DNA from: Algoriphagus lacus
GTDB lineage: Bacteria; Bacteroidota; Bacteroidia; Cytophagales; Cyclobacteriaceae
Assembly (NCBI RefSeq): GCF_003583985.1
Contig: NZ_QXML01000004.1
Location: 248,001-312,000, forward strand
Reading direction: 5' to 3'
DNA: 64,000 bases
Shown here: in pieces, positions 24,270 to 33,354 of the stretch
Layout of the letters: each line of letters begins with the position of its first letter
How positions within the stretch are numbered: position 1 is the stretch's first letter
The notes under the pieces: model-generated
The model's database searches: none
What the model was told of the DNA's origin: nothing
The model's input: the letters and a program-made list of their open reading frames with translations, nothing else
Program-made: the position numbers and the translations under genes

Positions 24270-25622
24270 ATGAAAAAAACCGCACTTCTTCTGGTGGTAA
24301 ATTTGCTTTTCGCCTTTGTGCCCGAAGCCGGAGCTCAAAGCGCATTGGAACAATACCTGAGGGAAGGACTGGAAAATAACCTGGTCCTCAAGGAGAAAAA
24401 CATTGAATTGGAGCGAAGTCTCCTGGCCTTGAAGGATGCCAAAAGTTATTTTCTTCCTTCCATGGAATTTGGAGCCAGTTACACCTTGGCCAGTGGGGGT
24501 CGGACGATTGACTTTCCTATTGGTGATTTGCTAAACCCGGTGTATTCCACACTCAACCAACTCACAGGCACCAACGCATTCCCCCAACTTGAAAATGTGT
24601 CGGAGCAATTACTTCCGGACAATTTTTATGATGCGCGTTTCCGGGCATCCATGCCAATTCTGAATACTGACTTGGCTTTTCAGAAGCAAATCCGGCAAAA
24701 GCAGGTGTTATTATCCGAGTATGAGCTCAAAATCTATCAGGCAAATCTGATCCAAGACATCAAACTGGCCTATTACAACTTCTGCACCGCCCACACCGCC
24801 ATCGAAGTCATCAGGAGCAGCAAAGGACTCGTAGAACAAAATCTCCGGGACAATCAATCGCTACTCGCTAATGGAAAAGGACTCCCATCCGCAGTCCTGA
24901 GAGCCGAAAGTGAGGTGGAAAACATCAACGCTCTGCTTATCGAAGCAGAAAGCAGAAAGCGAAATGCTGCCAACTACGTGAATTTCCTTCTCAATCGGCC
25001 AGTAGATTCCGAGGTAGTCTTTGAGGAACAACTTGCCGACTTGACCAAACTTGTCGAATTGATGGGGGAAAATGACCTGAGCTCCAGACCTGAATTACTT
25101 CAGATCCAAACGGCTGAAAACATCCAGGAAACTGTCCTAAAAGCGGGTAAGAATTACTGGGTCCCCAAATTGAATACTTATGCGGATCTGGGTTCTCAGA
25201 GTTTCGATTGGGCTTTTGACCAACAATCCAGATACCTGCTTTGGGGAATCAACCTCAATGTCCCGGTTTTTCAGGGAAACAGAAATCGCAATCAAATATT
25301 CCGAAGTGAATTGGGACTCAAATCCATTCAAAATCAAAAAGACCTCCTGGGTGACAAACTTGAGTTGGACCTTCAACTCACTAAAAACGAAATCCTTGCC
25401 AATCAGGCCGCACTCAAATCCTCGGAGAAAAAACTGGAATCCTCGGCAGCCTATTTTCGCCTGGTAGACCGTGGTTTTCGGGAAGGTGCAAATTCCCTGA
25501 TCGAATTCATCGATGCCCGTAACCAGCTCACTCAAGCTTCCCTGCAGAAAACCATCAATTCCTACAATCTGCTCAAGTCACTGGCCCAACTGGAGCGACA
25601 ACTCACCACTGAAACTTTCTAG
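24270..25622 (+). CDS. TolC family outer membrane efflux channel
   Basis: I choose ATG 24270 (450 residues); an upstream GTG at 24240 lies inside operator 2. A signal peptide (1-22, ending GAQS) is followed by the typical OEP helical repeats: ALKDAKSYFLPSMEFGASY, LLANGKGLPSAVLRAESEVEN and the second-half equivalent with RGFREGANSLIEFIDAR. It forms the outer-membrane duct of a tripartite pump with the next two genes. It ends 2 bases before the adaptor ATG. Confidence 0.92.
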   Translation: MKKTALLLVVNLLFAFVPEAGAQSALEQYLREGLENNLVLKEKNIELERSLLALKDAKSYFLPSMEFGASYTLASGGRTIDFPIGDLLNPVYSTLNQLTGTNAFPQLENVSEQLLPDNFYDARFRASMPILNTDLAFQKQIRQKQVLLSEYELKIYQANLIQDIKLAYYNFCTAHTAIEVIRSSKGLVEQNLRDNQSLLANGKGLPSAVLRAESEVENINALLIEAESRKRNAANYVNFLLNRPVDSEVVFEEQLADLTKLVELMGENDLSSRPELLQIQTAENIQETVLKAGKNYWVPKLNTYADLGSQSFDWAFDQQSRYLLWGINLNVPVFQGNRNRNQIFRSELGLKSIQNQKDLLGDKLELDLQLTKNEILANQAALKSSEKKLESSAAYFRLVDRGFREGANSLIEFIDARNQLTQASLQKTINSYNLLKSLAQLERQLTTETF

Positions 25623-25624
25623 CC

Positions 25625-26674
25625 ATGAACAATTCATCCATTTCTATTCTTTCGCTGTTTTTGGCCTTCTTAGTAGGCTGCGGCAAAACCGACACCAGCC
25701 TTCAAACTCCTCTTCCGGAAAAAGGCATTCCTGTGAAAGTCATCTCTTTGAATTCAGGAAGTTTTTCCTCTTCCATTTCAGCTAGCGGGACTTTTTCAAC
25801 CAAAGATGAAACTGTTCTTTCCTTCAAAGTCGGAGGGATTATTTCCAAAATAAATGTTCAGGAAGGTGATGTGGTCAAAAAAGGGCAAATACTTGCCACT
25901 TTGGACCTTACAGAAGTCCAGGCCGGACTAACTCAATCCAAGCTGGCCTATGAAAAAGCCCTTCGGGATTACGAGCGGGTCGGACGCCTGTATCGGGACA
26001 GTGTAGCAACCCTCGAACAATACCAAAACAGCAAAACAGCAGTCGATATCGCCGAACAGCAATTAAAGACCGTAGAATTCAACCTTTCTTACGCACAAAT
26101 CCGCGCCACGCAAAACGGATTTGTGCTTCGAAAATTTGTCAACCCGGGTCAGCAGGTGACTTCAGGCGCTCCAATCCTTCAGATTAACGGAGCCAATCAG
26201 GGTAATTGGGTTCTTCAGGCTACAGTAAATGACCAAAATTGGAGCACCATCTCCATAGGGGATTCTGCCTATCTTTTTCCGTCCAATTCCAACGACACCA
26301 TTCCCGGAAAAATAATCCGGAAAAGTCAGGCAGCTGATCCCGTTACAGGGGCCTACTGGGTCGAAGTTTCGCCAACTAAGCAGGATCAACTCAAGCTGGC
26401 CTCGGGGATGTTTGGCAAGGTGATCATCATGCCATCCCAAAAAATAGATGGCTGGCAGATTCCCTATGAATCCTTGCTTGATGCACAGGGTACAGTCGGC
26501 TTTGTCTTTGTGACCGATGATGGGAAGCATGCAAGAAAAATCCAAGTTGGTTTAGGGAAAATCTCCAGTGAATCTGTTCAGGTCCTCTCCGGACTGGAAA
26601 ATCACAAAAACCTGATTGTATCCGGTAGCGCTTACCTGACCGACGGTTCACCCATTCAACTTGTGAATCCATGA
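25625..26674 (+). CDS. RND efflux periplasmic adaptor (membrane fusion protein)
   Basis: This 349-residue lipoprotein has a lipobox at Cys19 (FLVGC). The HlyD/MFP order is visible: a lipoyl half domain (GGIISKINVQEGDVVKKGQILATLDL), an alpha-hairpin (QSKLAYEKALRDYERVGRLYRD, about 95-140), the second lipoyl half (YAQIRATQNGFVLRKFVNPGQQV) and a beta-barrel domain. It bridges the RND pump and TolC. Its stop overlaps the RND start by four bases. Confidence 0.93.
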   Translation: MNNSSISILSLFLAFLVGCGKTDTSLQTPLPEKGIPVKVISLNSGSFSSSISASGTFSTKDETVLSFKVGGIISKINVQEGDVVKKGQILATLDLTEVQAGLTQSKLAYEKALRDYERVGRLYRDSVATLEQYQNSKTAVDIAEQQLKTVEFNLSYAQIRATQNGFVLRKFVNPGQQVTSGAPILQINGANQGNWVLQATVNDQNWSTISIGDSAYLFPSNSNDTIPGKIIRKSQAADPVTGAYWVEVSPTKQDQLKLASGMFGKVIIMPSQKIDGWQIPYESLLDAQGTVGFVFVTDDGKHARKIQVGLGKISSESVQVLSGLENHKNLIVSGSAYLTDGSPIQLVNP

Positions 26675-29600
26675 AAATCTCTGAATTCGCGGTAAAGAAT
26701 TACCAATTCACCTTGGTCATCTTTCTGATGACTGTTGCAGTGGGTCTTACTACGTTTTTGAATATGCCCCGGAGCGAAGATCCAGTGATCGAGGCCCCAC
26801 AGTTTCCTGTCATCGTCATTTATCCGGGGGCCAGTCCTGAGGATATGGAAGAACTGGTAGTGGATCCCCTTGAGGAGGTCATCTATGAATTGGAGGACAT
26901 CAAACGAATCAAAACCGAGATCAAAGACGGAGTGGCAGTACTCTTTGTGGAATACAATTACAACGAAGATGTCAACGAAAAATATCAGGAACTTGTCCGT
27001 GAGGTGAATACACTGCGGCCTGATCTACCGGAGGATATTTTTTCCATCAAAATAAATAAGGTCCGTCCCTCCGATGTCAATATCCTCCAAATCGCACTGA
27101 TCAGCGAAAATGCTTCCCGCGACAACCTTAAAAAATATGGTGAGCGACTTCAGGAAGAGTTGGAAAAAATCACCGAACTGAAAAAAGTAAATCTGTTTGG
27201 ACTGCCGGATCAGATTGTCCGCATCGACTTGCGTCTAGACAAGATTGCTGAAATGAATATCCCCCTTAATGCCATATTGGGAAGTATCCAAAGTGAACTG
27301 AGCAATATACCGGGCGGTCAGGTGGAGGCAGGAAGCAAAAGCTTCAATGTTAAAACCAGCGGAAATTACACTTCAGCGGAAGAAATTGCCGAGACGATTG
27401 TCTATTCCGTACAAGGAAAAACCATCCAATTGAAAGATGTGGCAGAAGTCAGGTATGACTTTGAAGAAACCAAACACATCACTCGGCTCAACGGATATCG
27501 GTCCATCTTCGTCACTGCCGCCCTAAAGGAAGGGAACAACATTTCGACAGTTCAGGAAAAATACCTCGCCGCCATTGAAAAGGTCAAATCCGAGTTGCCG
27601 GAAAACATTGACCTGATCATTGCCTTTGATCAGGCAAACTATGTCAATCAACGACTAAGCGGACTAGGAAGTGACTTTCTAATCGCCATCGCATTGGTTT
27701 TCATCACGTTGTTGCCACTGGGTAACCGGGCTTCGATCATTGTCATGATTTCGATTCCACTGTCTCTTGCTATCGGATTAATCCTGCTTGAAGCACTTGG
27801 CTATGGTCTCAATCAGTTGAGTATTGTGGGATTGGTAGTTGCTTTGGGTTTGCTGGTAGATGACAGCATCGTCGTCGTGGAAAACATCGAACGCTGGATC
27901 CGCGAAGGATATTCCAAAAAAGAGGCAGCCCTCAAAGCCACAAAGCAAATATCTCTTTCGGTAGTGGGCTGTACGGTCACCTTGATTATTGCCTTCCTTC
28001 CTTTGGTCTTTTTGCCAGAGGGTTCAGGTGATTTTGTACGCAGTCTTCCCATGGCTGTGATCATGAGTGTGCTGGCCTCCATGCTGGTATCACTGACCAT
28101 CATTCCATTCCTTTCCACTTGGATGCTCAAAGACAAAGACCAGGCACATTCCAATAAAATCTTTGATCTTTTCCAAAAGGGAATCCACCTCAGCTACGCC
28201 CCTGTTCTTGAAAAAGCACTCCAAAAACCCGTCAGGACTTTGGTCATCGCAGGGGTGATATTCACTCTTTCGATGGGCTTGTTTCCCGTTATCGGCTTTA
28301 GTCTATTCCCGCCTTCGGAAAAGCCCCAATTCCTCATCAACATCACCACTCCCCTGCAGTCCAATCTGGGTACCACTGACGAAGTAGCCAAAAAGGTTGA
28401 GAAAGAACTGCTTCAGGTTCCTGAGTTGATGAACTTTGCCACAAATGTTGGAAAAGGAAATCCGAGGATTTACTATAACGAAATCCCCGAAAACGAGCGA
28501 ACAGATTACGCACAGCTATTTGTCCAACTTGATCCCAACACTTCCCCTCCACGAAAAATGGAAATCATCAGTGAGCTGAAAGCCAAGTTTGCTGACTTTG
28601 CAGGTGCAAAGGTGGAGGTTAAAAATTTTGAACAGGGTCCTCCAGTCACCGCTCCGGTTGAGGTCAGATTATCCGGCGAAAACCTGGATACGCTTCGAAA
28701 CCTGGCCGCCAAAGTGGAGAACATGCTCAAGGATACGCCCGGCACAATCTACGTCAATAATCCGGTAGCCAACCTAAAAACAGACATTCGGGTTGCAATC
28801 CAAAAGGAGAAAGCAAGACAATTGGGAGTCAATATTGTCGATGTTGACCGGACCGTAAGATTGGCATTGGCAGGCTTGAATTTGGGCACCTTCACTGATC
28901 CCTCGGGTCAGGAAAGAAGCCTCATAGTCACTTCACCGCGGCCGGAAAAAGCCACTTTGGAATCATTTGAAGGCCTCTATATCAACAACCAACAAGGGGT
29001 CGGAATCCCGCTATCGCAGATCGCGGACCTTAGATTGGAAAGCAGTACCCTAACGATAGACCACTTCAATAAAGTCCGGTCCGTTTCGGTCACAGCCTTT
29101 GTCGATCAAAATTTCCTAAGTGATCGGGTAATTCAGGAGGTGCTTACTACTATGGAGGGAATCCAACTCCCAGAAGGGTATTCCTATGCCATGGGTGGGG
29201 AGTTTGAGACCCGGCAAGAATCTTTTGCAGGTTTCAATACAGTGATTATTGTTACGGTCTTTTTATTCATAGCAGTTTTAATTTTGCTTTTCAAAACCTT
29301 CAAAAGCACCATAATCGTGTTATCAGTAATTCCGCTCGGAATGGTAGGTGCTTTGATTGCTTTATGGATCACAGGAAACTCTCTATCCTTTGTTGCTATT
29401 ATTGGATTAATTGCTTTAGCTGGAATCGAAGTCAAAACATCTATCCTACTTGTTGACTTTACCAATCAATTAAGACAGGAAGGAAAACCTTTGGATGCTG
29501 CAATACGTGAAGCAGGAGAAATTCGGTTTTTGCCGATTGTCCTGACTACCATCACAGCAATCGGAGGCCTAATTCCGGTGGCATTAAGTACCAATCCACT

Positions 29601-29706
29601 GATTTCCCCATTAGCCATCGTGCTGATTGGAGGATTGATTAGTTCCACTTTATTATCACGAATTGTCACACCGGTAATGTATAAGCTATTACCACCAAAA
29701 GTTTAA
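26671..29706 (+). CDS. RND efflux transporter permease
   Basis: This 1011-residue inner-membrane transporter has the RND duplication: two sets of six helices around large periplasmic loops. The proton-relay pair is Asp397-Asp398 in GLLVDDSIVVVENIERW in TM4; the conserved RSEDP motif occurs near residue 35. The size fits HAE-1-like or related subfamilies of Bacteroidota. It overlaps the adaptor by four bases and is followed four bases later by a carrier-protein-like gene. The substrates cannot be predicted from the sequence. Confidence 0.93.
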   Translation: MKISEFAVKNYQFTLVIFLMTVAVGLTTFLNMPRSEDPVIEAPQFPVIVIYPGASPEDMEELVVDPLEEVIYELEDIKRIKTEIKDGVAVLFVEYNYNEDVNEKYQELVREVNTLRPDLPEDIFSIKINKVRPSDVNILQIALISENASRDNLKKYGERLQEELEKITELKKVNLFGLPDQIVRIDLRLDKIAEMNIPLNAILGSIQSELSNIPGGQVEAGSKSFNVKTSGNYTSAEEIAETIVYSVQGKTIQLKDVAEVRYDFEETKHITRLNGYRSIFVTAALKEGNNISTVQEKYLAAIEKVKSELPENIDLIIAFDQANYVNQRLSGLGSDFLIAIALVFITLLPLGNRASIIVMISIPLSLAIGLILLEALGYGLNQLSIVGLVVALGLLVDDSIVVVENIERWIREGYSKKEAALKATKQISLSVVGCTVTLIIAFLPLVFLPEGSGDFVRSLPMAVIMSVLASMLVSLTIIPFLSTWMLKDKDQAHSNKIFDLFQKGIHLSYAPVLEKALQKPVRTLVIAGVIFTLSMGLFPVIGFSLFPPSEKPQFLINITTPLQSNLGTTDEVAKKVEKELLQVPELMNFATNVGKGNPRIYYNEIPENERTDYAQLFVQLDPNTSPPRKMEIISELKAKFADFAGAKVEVKNFEQGPPVTAPVEVRLSGENLDTLRNLAAKVENMLKDTPGTIYVNNPVANLKTDIRVAIQKEKARQLGVNIVDVDRTVRLALAGLNLGTFTDPSGQERSLIVTSPRPEKATLESFEGLYINNQQGVGIPLSQIADLRLESSTLTIDHFNKVRSVSVTAFVDQNFLSDRVIQEVLTTMEGIQLPEGYSYAMGGEFETRQESFAGFNTVIIVTVFLFIAVLILLFKTFKSTIIVLSVIPLGMVGALIALWITGNSLSFVAIIGLIALAGIEVKTSILLVDFTNQLRQEGKPLDAAIREAGEIRFLPIVLTTITAIGGLIPVALSTNPLISPLAIVLIGGLISSTLLSRIVTPVMYKLLPPKV

Positions 29707-29710
29707 AACT

Positions 29711-29959
29711 ATGAACCAACATTTTACCCAACTGAAAAAAGCCATCGAGGTATTTCACTCCTATGGCATCAGCCTGACAGGAAACCGAAAAAACGCGCAC
29801 CTGATTCAGCAACTAAACATGGATCCGATTTTTGTAAACGGATTGATTTTCGAACTGGAATATCACCTTCAGGTGGTTATTCAGGAAGAAAAACTGAAGA
29901 AAGCTTTAACACCAAAGGAAATCATCGACTTGCTGCTCGAGATTCCTCAGGACAACTAA
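29711..29959 (+). CDS. Acyl-carrier-protein-like small protein without the attachment serine
   Basis: This 82-residue acidic-helical protein starts four bases after the RND stop. Residues about 36-75 read like helices II-IV of acyl carrier proteins: MDPIFVNGLIFELEYHLQVVI resembles the DSLxxVELxxxLEExFxxxI core, and LTPKEIIDLLLEI resembles the last helix. The residue at the Ser of the DSL motif is Pro (Asp-Pro-Ile), so no 4'-phosphopantetheine could be attached. It might be a structural partner of the pump; function is unknown. The likeness is by eye. Confidence 0.6.
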   Translation: MNQHFTQLKKAIEVFHSYGISLTGNRKNAHLIQQLNMDPIFVNGLIFELEYHLQVVIQEEKLKKALTPKEIIDLLLEIPQDN

Positions 29960-29964
29960 ATGAG

Positions 29965-29991
29965 AGCGACGGGACTCCGTCGCTTTTTTTT
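29965..29991 (+). terminator. Terminator of the efflux operon
   Basis: AGCGACGG (29965-29972) and CCGTCGCT (29977-29984) form a perfect eight-base-pair stem with a four-base loop, followed by eight Ts. It closes the tolC-adaptor-RND-carrier-like transcript. Confidence 0.9.
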
Positions 29992-30066
29992 CTCTTGAAA
30001 ATTTTTCTTGATTACCAAAAAATAATCCTGCTTCAGTTTCGTCCTTAATGGCAAGATCCTGAACCA

Positions 30067-30732
30067 ATGAGATTGCTAATTCTAAGTTTTTTCCTGATTT
30101 CTTTTTTGACCCAGGCTCAAAACCAAGCATCTTCCTCCTACCAGCAATACAACCAAACCAACTTTTACAAGATTGAAGCCCTGTATAACGCGGTTGATTT
30201 TGACCAAGTGGACTATCCTTTACTTCAGGCCGCGATATTTTTTGTGACCAATGAAGAGCGAATAAAGGCAGGATTGAAACCCTTTGAAAAGCAGATTCCC
30301 ATAGAAAAAGTAGCACAAGGCCATGCAGAGGACATGGTGAAGTATGGTTTCTATTCCCACACCAGCAAGATTCGAATCAAGCGAACTGTACTGGACCGAC
30401 TTCATTTGGAAGGAATCAACCCTGTCCATTACGGTGAAAACATATGTTCCACTTATGGACTTCAATACCAAACCGGAAGAAAGGTAAATCCCCCCTATCC
30501 CTCTGGTCAGTTCACCTATGCATTCACCTCCAAACGTGAGGTAATTCCACCACACACCTACATTTCTTTTGCCCGCTCCGTGGTAAAGCTTTGGATGGAT
30601 TCCCCCAATCATCGGATAAATATTCTGAATCCCAATTTCACCATGTTGGGATGTGGCGTCAAGGTGTACCGTGAAAAGAACTTTTACAACATGCCGTATT
30701 TCATGGCTGTTCAGAATTTTGCAGGTAAGTGA
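30067..30732 (+). CDS. Secreted CAP (SCP/PR1) domain protein
   Basis: This 221-residue protein has a signal peptide (1-17, ending LTQAQ). The CAP fold is visible: HAEDMVKYGFYSHTS with the conserved His, GENICSTYG, and VKLWMDSPNHRINILNPNFTMLGCGV. CAP proteins are extracellular; bacterial members bind lipids, metals or peptidoglycan or act as proteases, but the function here is open. It has no obvious operon partner and is 55 bases upstream of the metallohydrolase gene. Confidence 0.88.
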   Translation: MRLLILSFFLISFLTQAQNQASSSYQQYNQTNFYKIEALYNAVDFDQVDYPLLQAAIFFVTNEERIKAGLKPFEKQIPIEKVAQGHAEDMVKYGFYSHTSKIRIKRTVLDRLHLEGINPVHYGENICSTYGLQYQTGRKVNPPYPSGQFTYAFTSKREVIPPHTYISFARSVVKLWMDSPNHRINILNPNFTMLGCGVKVYREKNFYNMPYFMAVQNFAGK

Positions 30733-30757
30733 ACTTAGGGCAACTTTTTAGCTGAAA

Positions 30758-30776
30758 ATCAGGTTTTCTACCTGAT
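30758..30776. repeat. Seven-base inverted repeat in the leader of the MBL gene
   Basis: ATCAGGT (30758-30764) and ACCTGAT (30770-30776) form a hairpin with a five-base loop, 12 bases before the start codon at 30788. There is no T-run, so it is more likely an operator or leader structure than a terminator. Confidence 0.4.
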
Positions 30777-30787
30777 CAGATCTCCCC

Positions 30788-31861
30788 ATGAAGAGAAGAA
30801 CTTTCCTAACAGGTTTAGCGGGAATGATTCCCGCTGGAATCTTGCTTTCAAACACAAATTTTAACGACACGCCTACTTTGAGTCATACATTCAATCCCAA
30901 GCTTCCTTACGACAAAACACCTGAAAACTGGAAGGGCACACCTCAACTCAGCGATGGCACTTTTCAAAATCTATATCATCCTTTCGAGGCAAGTCTCGCT
31001 GCTGTCCTGAAGTGGAAACTGAATAAAAATCCACAGGAAGAAGAGAAAAAGGCGGACAAGAGACGACTGGATGTGGAGAAAATTGGAACATTCCAACCCA
31101 ACGGAAAAGATGAATTGATCTGGCTTGGACATGCGAGTTACCTGTTGTATATCGGAGGAGTCACCATTTTAATTGACCCGGTTTGGCTGGACAATTGGGT
31201 GCTCAAGCGTAATTCGGTACTCCCCATTATTCCCGAGCAAATCCGTGACGTGGATTACATTTTGATTTCCCACGATCATCGCGATCATTGTGATGAAGCC
31301 ACCTTAAAGTTACTAGGGGGCCTTTTGCCCGATGCAAAAATCCTTACAGGGTTGAATATGACCCCACTTCTGCAGCCTTGGATGCCAAAAAATAAGATTC
31401 AGGAAGCAGGTTGGTTTCAGTCTTATGCACTCAGCGAATCCCTTCGGATCACCTACGTTCCATCCCGGCATTGGTCCAGAAGAGGGTTGATGGACACAAA
31501 CCAACGCCTTTGGGGAGGTTATTACATCGAAAGCAGTGACAAGACCATATATTTCATGGGAGATTCCGGCTATGGCCCCCATTTCAAATTGATCTCCGAT
31601 ACTCTTGGAAGTCCTGACTTTGCCTTGATGGGTGTGGGTGCATTCAAACCGGAGTGGTTTATGCATCCTGCGCATACGAGTCCTATGGATGCTGCCCGGG
31701 CTTTTAGGGACATGGGAGGGAAAAACTTTATTCCGATGCATTTTGGCACGTTTGATCTTTCCGATGAACCCATGTTGGAGCCCTTGGATTGGTTAAGGGC
31801 AAATCCCGAAGCGGTAAACGGAGCCCTGATTGATCCTTTTTTAGGGAGAAACTTAATCTAG
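30788..31861 (+). CDS. MBL-fold metallohydrolase, NAPE-PLD-like, exported
   Basis: This 357-residue protein starts with a twin-arginine-like signal (MKRRTFLTGLAGMIPAGILLS). The metallo-beta-lactamase core has HASYLLYIGGVTILIDPVW, the zinc motif His162-x-His164-x-Asp166-His167 (SHDHRDHCDE), a second metal ligand in FMGDSGYG and a final histidine in PMHFGTFDL. The layout resembles N-acyl-phosphatidylethanolamine phospholipase D and UlaG-type hydrolases. A lipid phosphodiesterase activity is possible but unproved. Confidence 0.88.
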   Translation: MKRRTFLTGLAGMIPAGILLSNTNFNDTPTLSHTFNPKLPYDKTPENWKGTPQLSDGTFQNLYHPFEASLAAVLKWKLNKNPQEEEKKADKRRLDVEKIGTFQPNGKDELIWLGHASYLLYIGGVTILIDPVWLDNWVLKRNSVLPIIPEQIRDVDYILISHDHRDHCDEATLKLLGGLLPDAKILTGLNMTPLLQPWMPKNKIQEAGWFQSYALSESLRITYVPSRHWSRRGLMDTNQRLWGGYYIESSDKTIYFMGDSGYGPHFKLISDTLGSPDFALMGVGAFKPEWFMHPAHTSPMDAARAFRDMGGKNFIPMHFGTFDLSDEPMLEPLDWLRANPEAVNGALIDPFLGRNLI

Positions 31862-31869
31862 CAAAAAAA

Positions 31870-31893
31870 AAGACCGGCAGCTCCGGTCCTTTT
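31870..31893. terminator. Bidirectional terminator
   Basis: GACCGG (31872-31877) pairs with CCGGTC (31883-31888), with an A-run before and a T-run after. It serves both the metallohydrolase gene (plus) and the convergent gene ending at 31946 (minus). Confidence 0.75.
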
Positions 31894-31945
31894 ATTGAAT
31901 TCAATTTCCAATAACCATTTTTTCATCTCAAGAGCAGAATCCAAT

Positions 31946-32461
31946 TCAACTGTTAGACCTTCGAATTACTTCTTGGAGTTTCTGAATTTCACACTTAACC
32001 TGAATTAAAAAATCATTCTCATTATAAACCTCTTGAGGATTTCCCTCTCTTGGTTCAAAGTTGAGATGGTTCAACAGAACTTTTTGATCCATTTCGAATC
32101 CTGACGAATCGAAAGTGGACTTTAAGGAAGAACTCCCTGTGTTCCCATGAATGAAAAAAGCAATCTTTCCATCCTTGGAATGGACTAGCTCAGGGGCCTG
32201 AAGCTCCATAGACTCAAAAATGGTAACCTGAAGGATTTCATTTTTTTCAGAGGGCTGGAAACTTCCCTCCTGAGTTTTTTCCTCCGATTTGTCAGATATG
32301 CCTTGTGCTTTGCTTTCAAAAATCCCAAAAAAGGAATCAGAGGTCTGAGTCAATTTTTTGTTAGCCGCGTCAAAAAATCCGGGCTTAATTTCCTCCTCGA
32401 AAGCAATACCTCCTACCATTAAGAGGACAAAGAGCACATCGAATACGATTAATTTTTTCAT
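31946..32461 (-). CDS. Membrane-anchored protein of unknown function
   Basis: I choose the ATG at 32461 (171 residues); the frame extends upstream to 32503 without family support. One N-terminal hydrophobic helix (LIVFDVLFVLLMVGGIAF) is followed by a polar, charged region rich in Lys, Ser and Glu (residues 40-80). The C-terminus ends in a basic helix (QVKCEIQKLQEVIRRSNS). I recognise no family. The gene stands alone, convergent with the metallohydrolase. Confidence 0.6.
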   Translation of the reverse strand: MKKLIVFDVLFVLLMVGGIAFEEEIKPGFFDAANKKLTQTSDSFFGIFESKAQGISDKSEEKTQEGSFQPSEKNEILQVTIFESMELQAPELVHSKDGKIAFFIHGNTGSSSLKSTFDSSGFEMDQKVLLNHLNFEPREGNPQEVYNENDFLIQVKCEIQKLQEVIRRSNS

Positions 32462-32754
32462 GTGATAGTAATTGATTTTAAAAGGCCACATGGAATCTCG
32501 CATGCCCTATACAGGATGTCAGGGCTATCGGAGGATTTGTCTCCTGAGTCATGCTTGATTTCATTGATGAATAACAGTTGGTTGGAATAAATATTTACTC
32601 CTATCCAATCTATTATGATGCCAAGCAGAAAAAGTGCTCAAAATTGCTTAAAAAGGCATTCAGCAAGATTAAAGTGACTCAAAATCGGACACCTGTGTCC
32701 ACTATAAAACATAAAGCAGATTGACTCTGCTTCAGTTGTGCATTTTCAATTAGT

Positions 32755-33354
32755 TTACCACTTTTTGAGATGCTGATATACCAAGTGCTGCGGAAAGCCC
32801 ATTACGGTAAAATAGGAGCCTTCGATACTGCTGACTCCCACGAAACCGATCCACTCCTGTATTCCATAGGAACCCGCCTTATCGAAGGGCTTATAGTTTC
32901 GGATGTAGTGCCAAATCTCATCTTCTTCCAGAAATCTCAGGGTCACTTTTGCCTCATCTTCGATCGTAACACGCTTCTTCAGATCCTTGATAGTCACAGC
33001 CGTCATGACCGTATGAGTGGTACCGGACAGACTTTTGATCATTTCAAAGGCCTCCATTTCGGTCGTTGGCTTGCCTAAAATCCGACCCTTCTGGATTACA
33101 ATGGTGTCTGAGGTGATCAGGATATCCTCTTCTGCCAACGGTTCCGGATAGCTCTCAGCTTTAAGTTTGGACAAATAAGCTGCTGCATATTCCGCAGGCA
33201 AATCATCCGGAACTGACTCATCAATTGGGTTGACATTTACCACAAAATCCAACTCGAGCCCCTTCAAAAGCTCTTGTCTTCTGGGTGAATTGGATGCCAA
33301 AATAATTCTTCTACTTTTTAATTTGCTCAAAAAAGGCTCCATAGTCATACTCAA
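32755..33354 (-). CDS. maf: Maf family nucleotide pyrophosphatase
   Basis: This 199-residue enzyme hydrolyses nucleoside triphosphates (dTTP/UTP or modified nucleotides) to monophosphates. It starts with the Maf signature IILASNSPRRQELL, then ITSDTIV with the catalytic Asp, a KPTTEMEAFEMIKSLSG segment, and AGSYGIQEW. Three nearby ATGs (33354, 33348 and 33342) could serve as start; the first overlaps the DUF1015 gene by 44 bases. It ends the accC-DUF1015-maf operon. Confidence 0.92.
   Translation of the reverse strand: MSMTMEPFLSKLKSRRIILASNSPRRQELLKGLELDFVVNVNPIDESVPDDLPAEYAAAYLSKLKAESYPEPLAEEDILITSDTIVIQKGRILGKPTTEMEAFEMIKSLSGTTHTVMTAVTIKDLKKRVTIEDEAKVTLRFLEEDEIWHYIRNYKPFDKAGSYGIQEWIGFVGVSSIEGSYFTVMGFPQHLVYQHLKKW

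Noticed and set aside
32687..32700. GGACAC-CT-GTGTCC inverted repeat
   Set aside because: A short near-palindrome in a non-coding gap with no promoter context; it can occur by chance.
32714..32732. AAGCAGA/TCTGCTT hairpin after maf as a terminator
   Set aside because: The stem is AT-rich and no strong T-run follows on the minus strand, so termination is not convincing.
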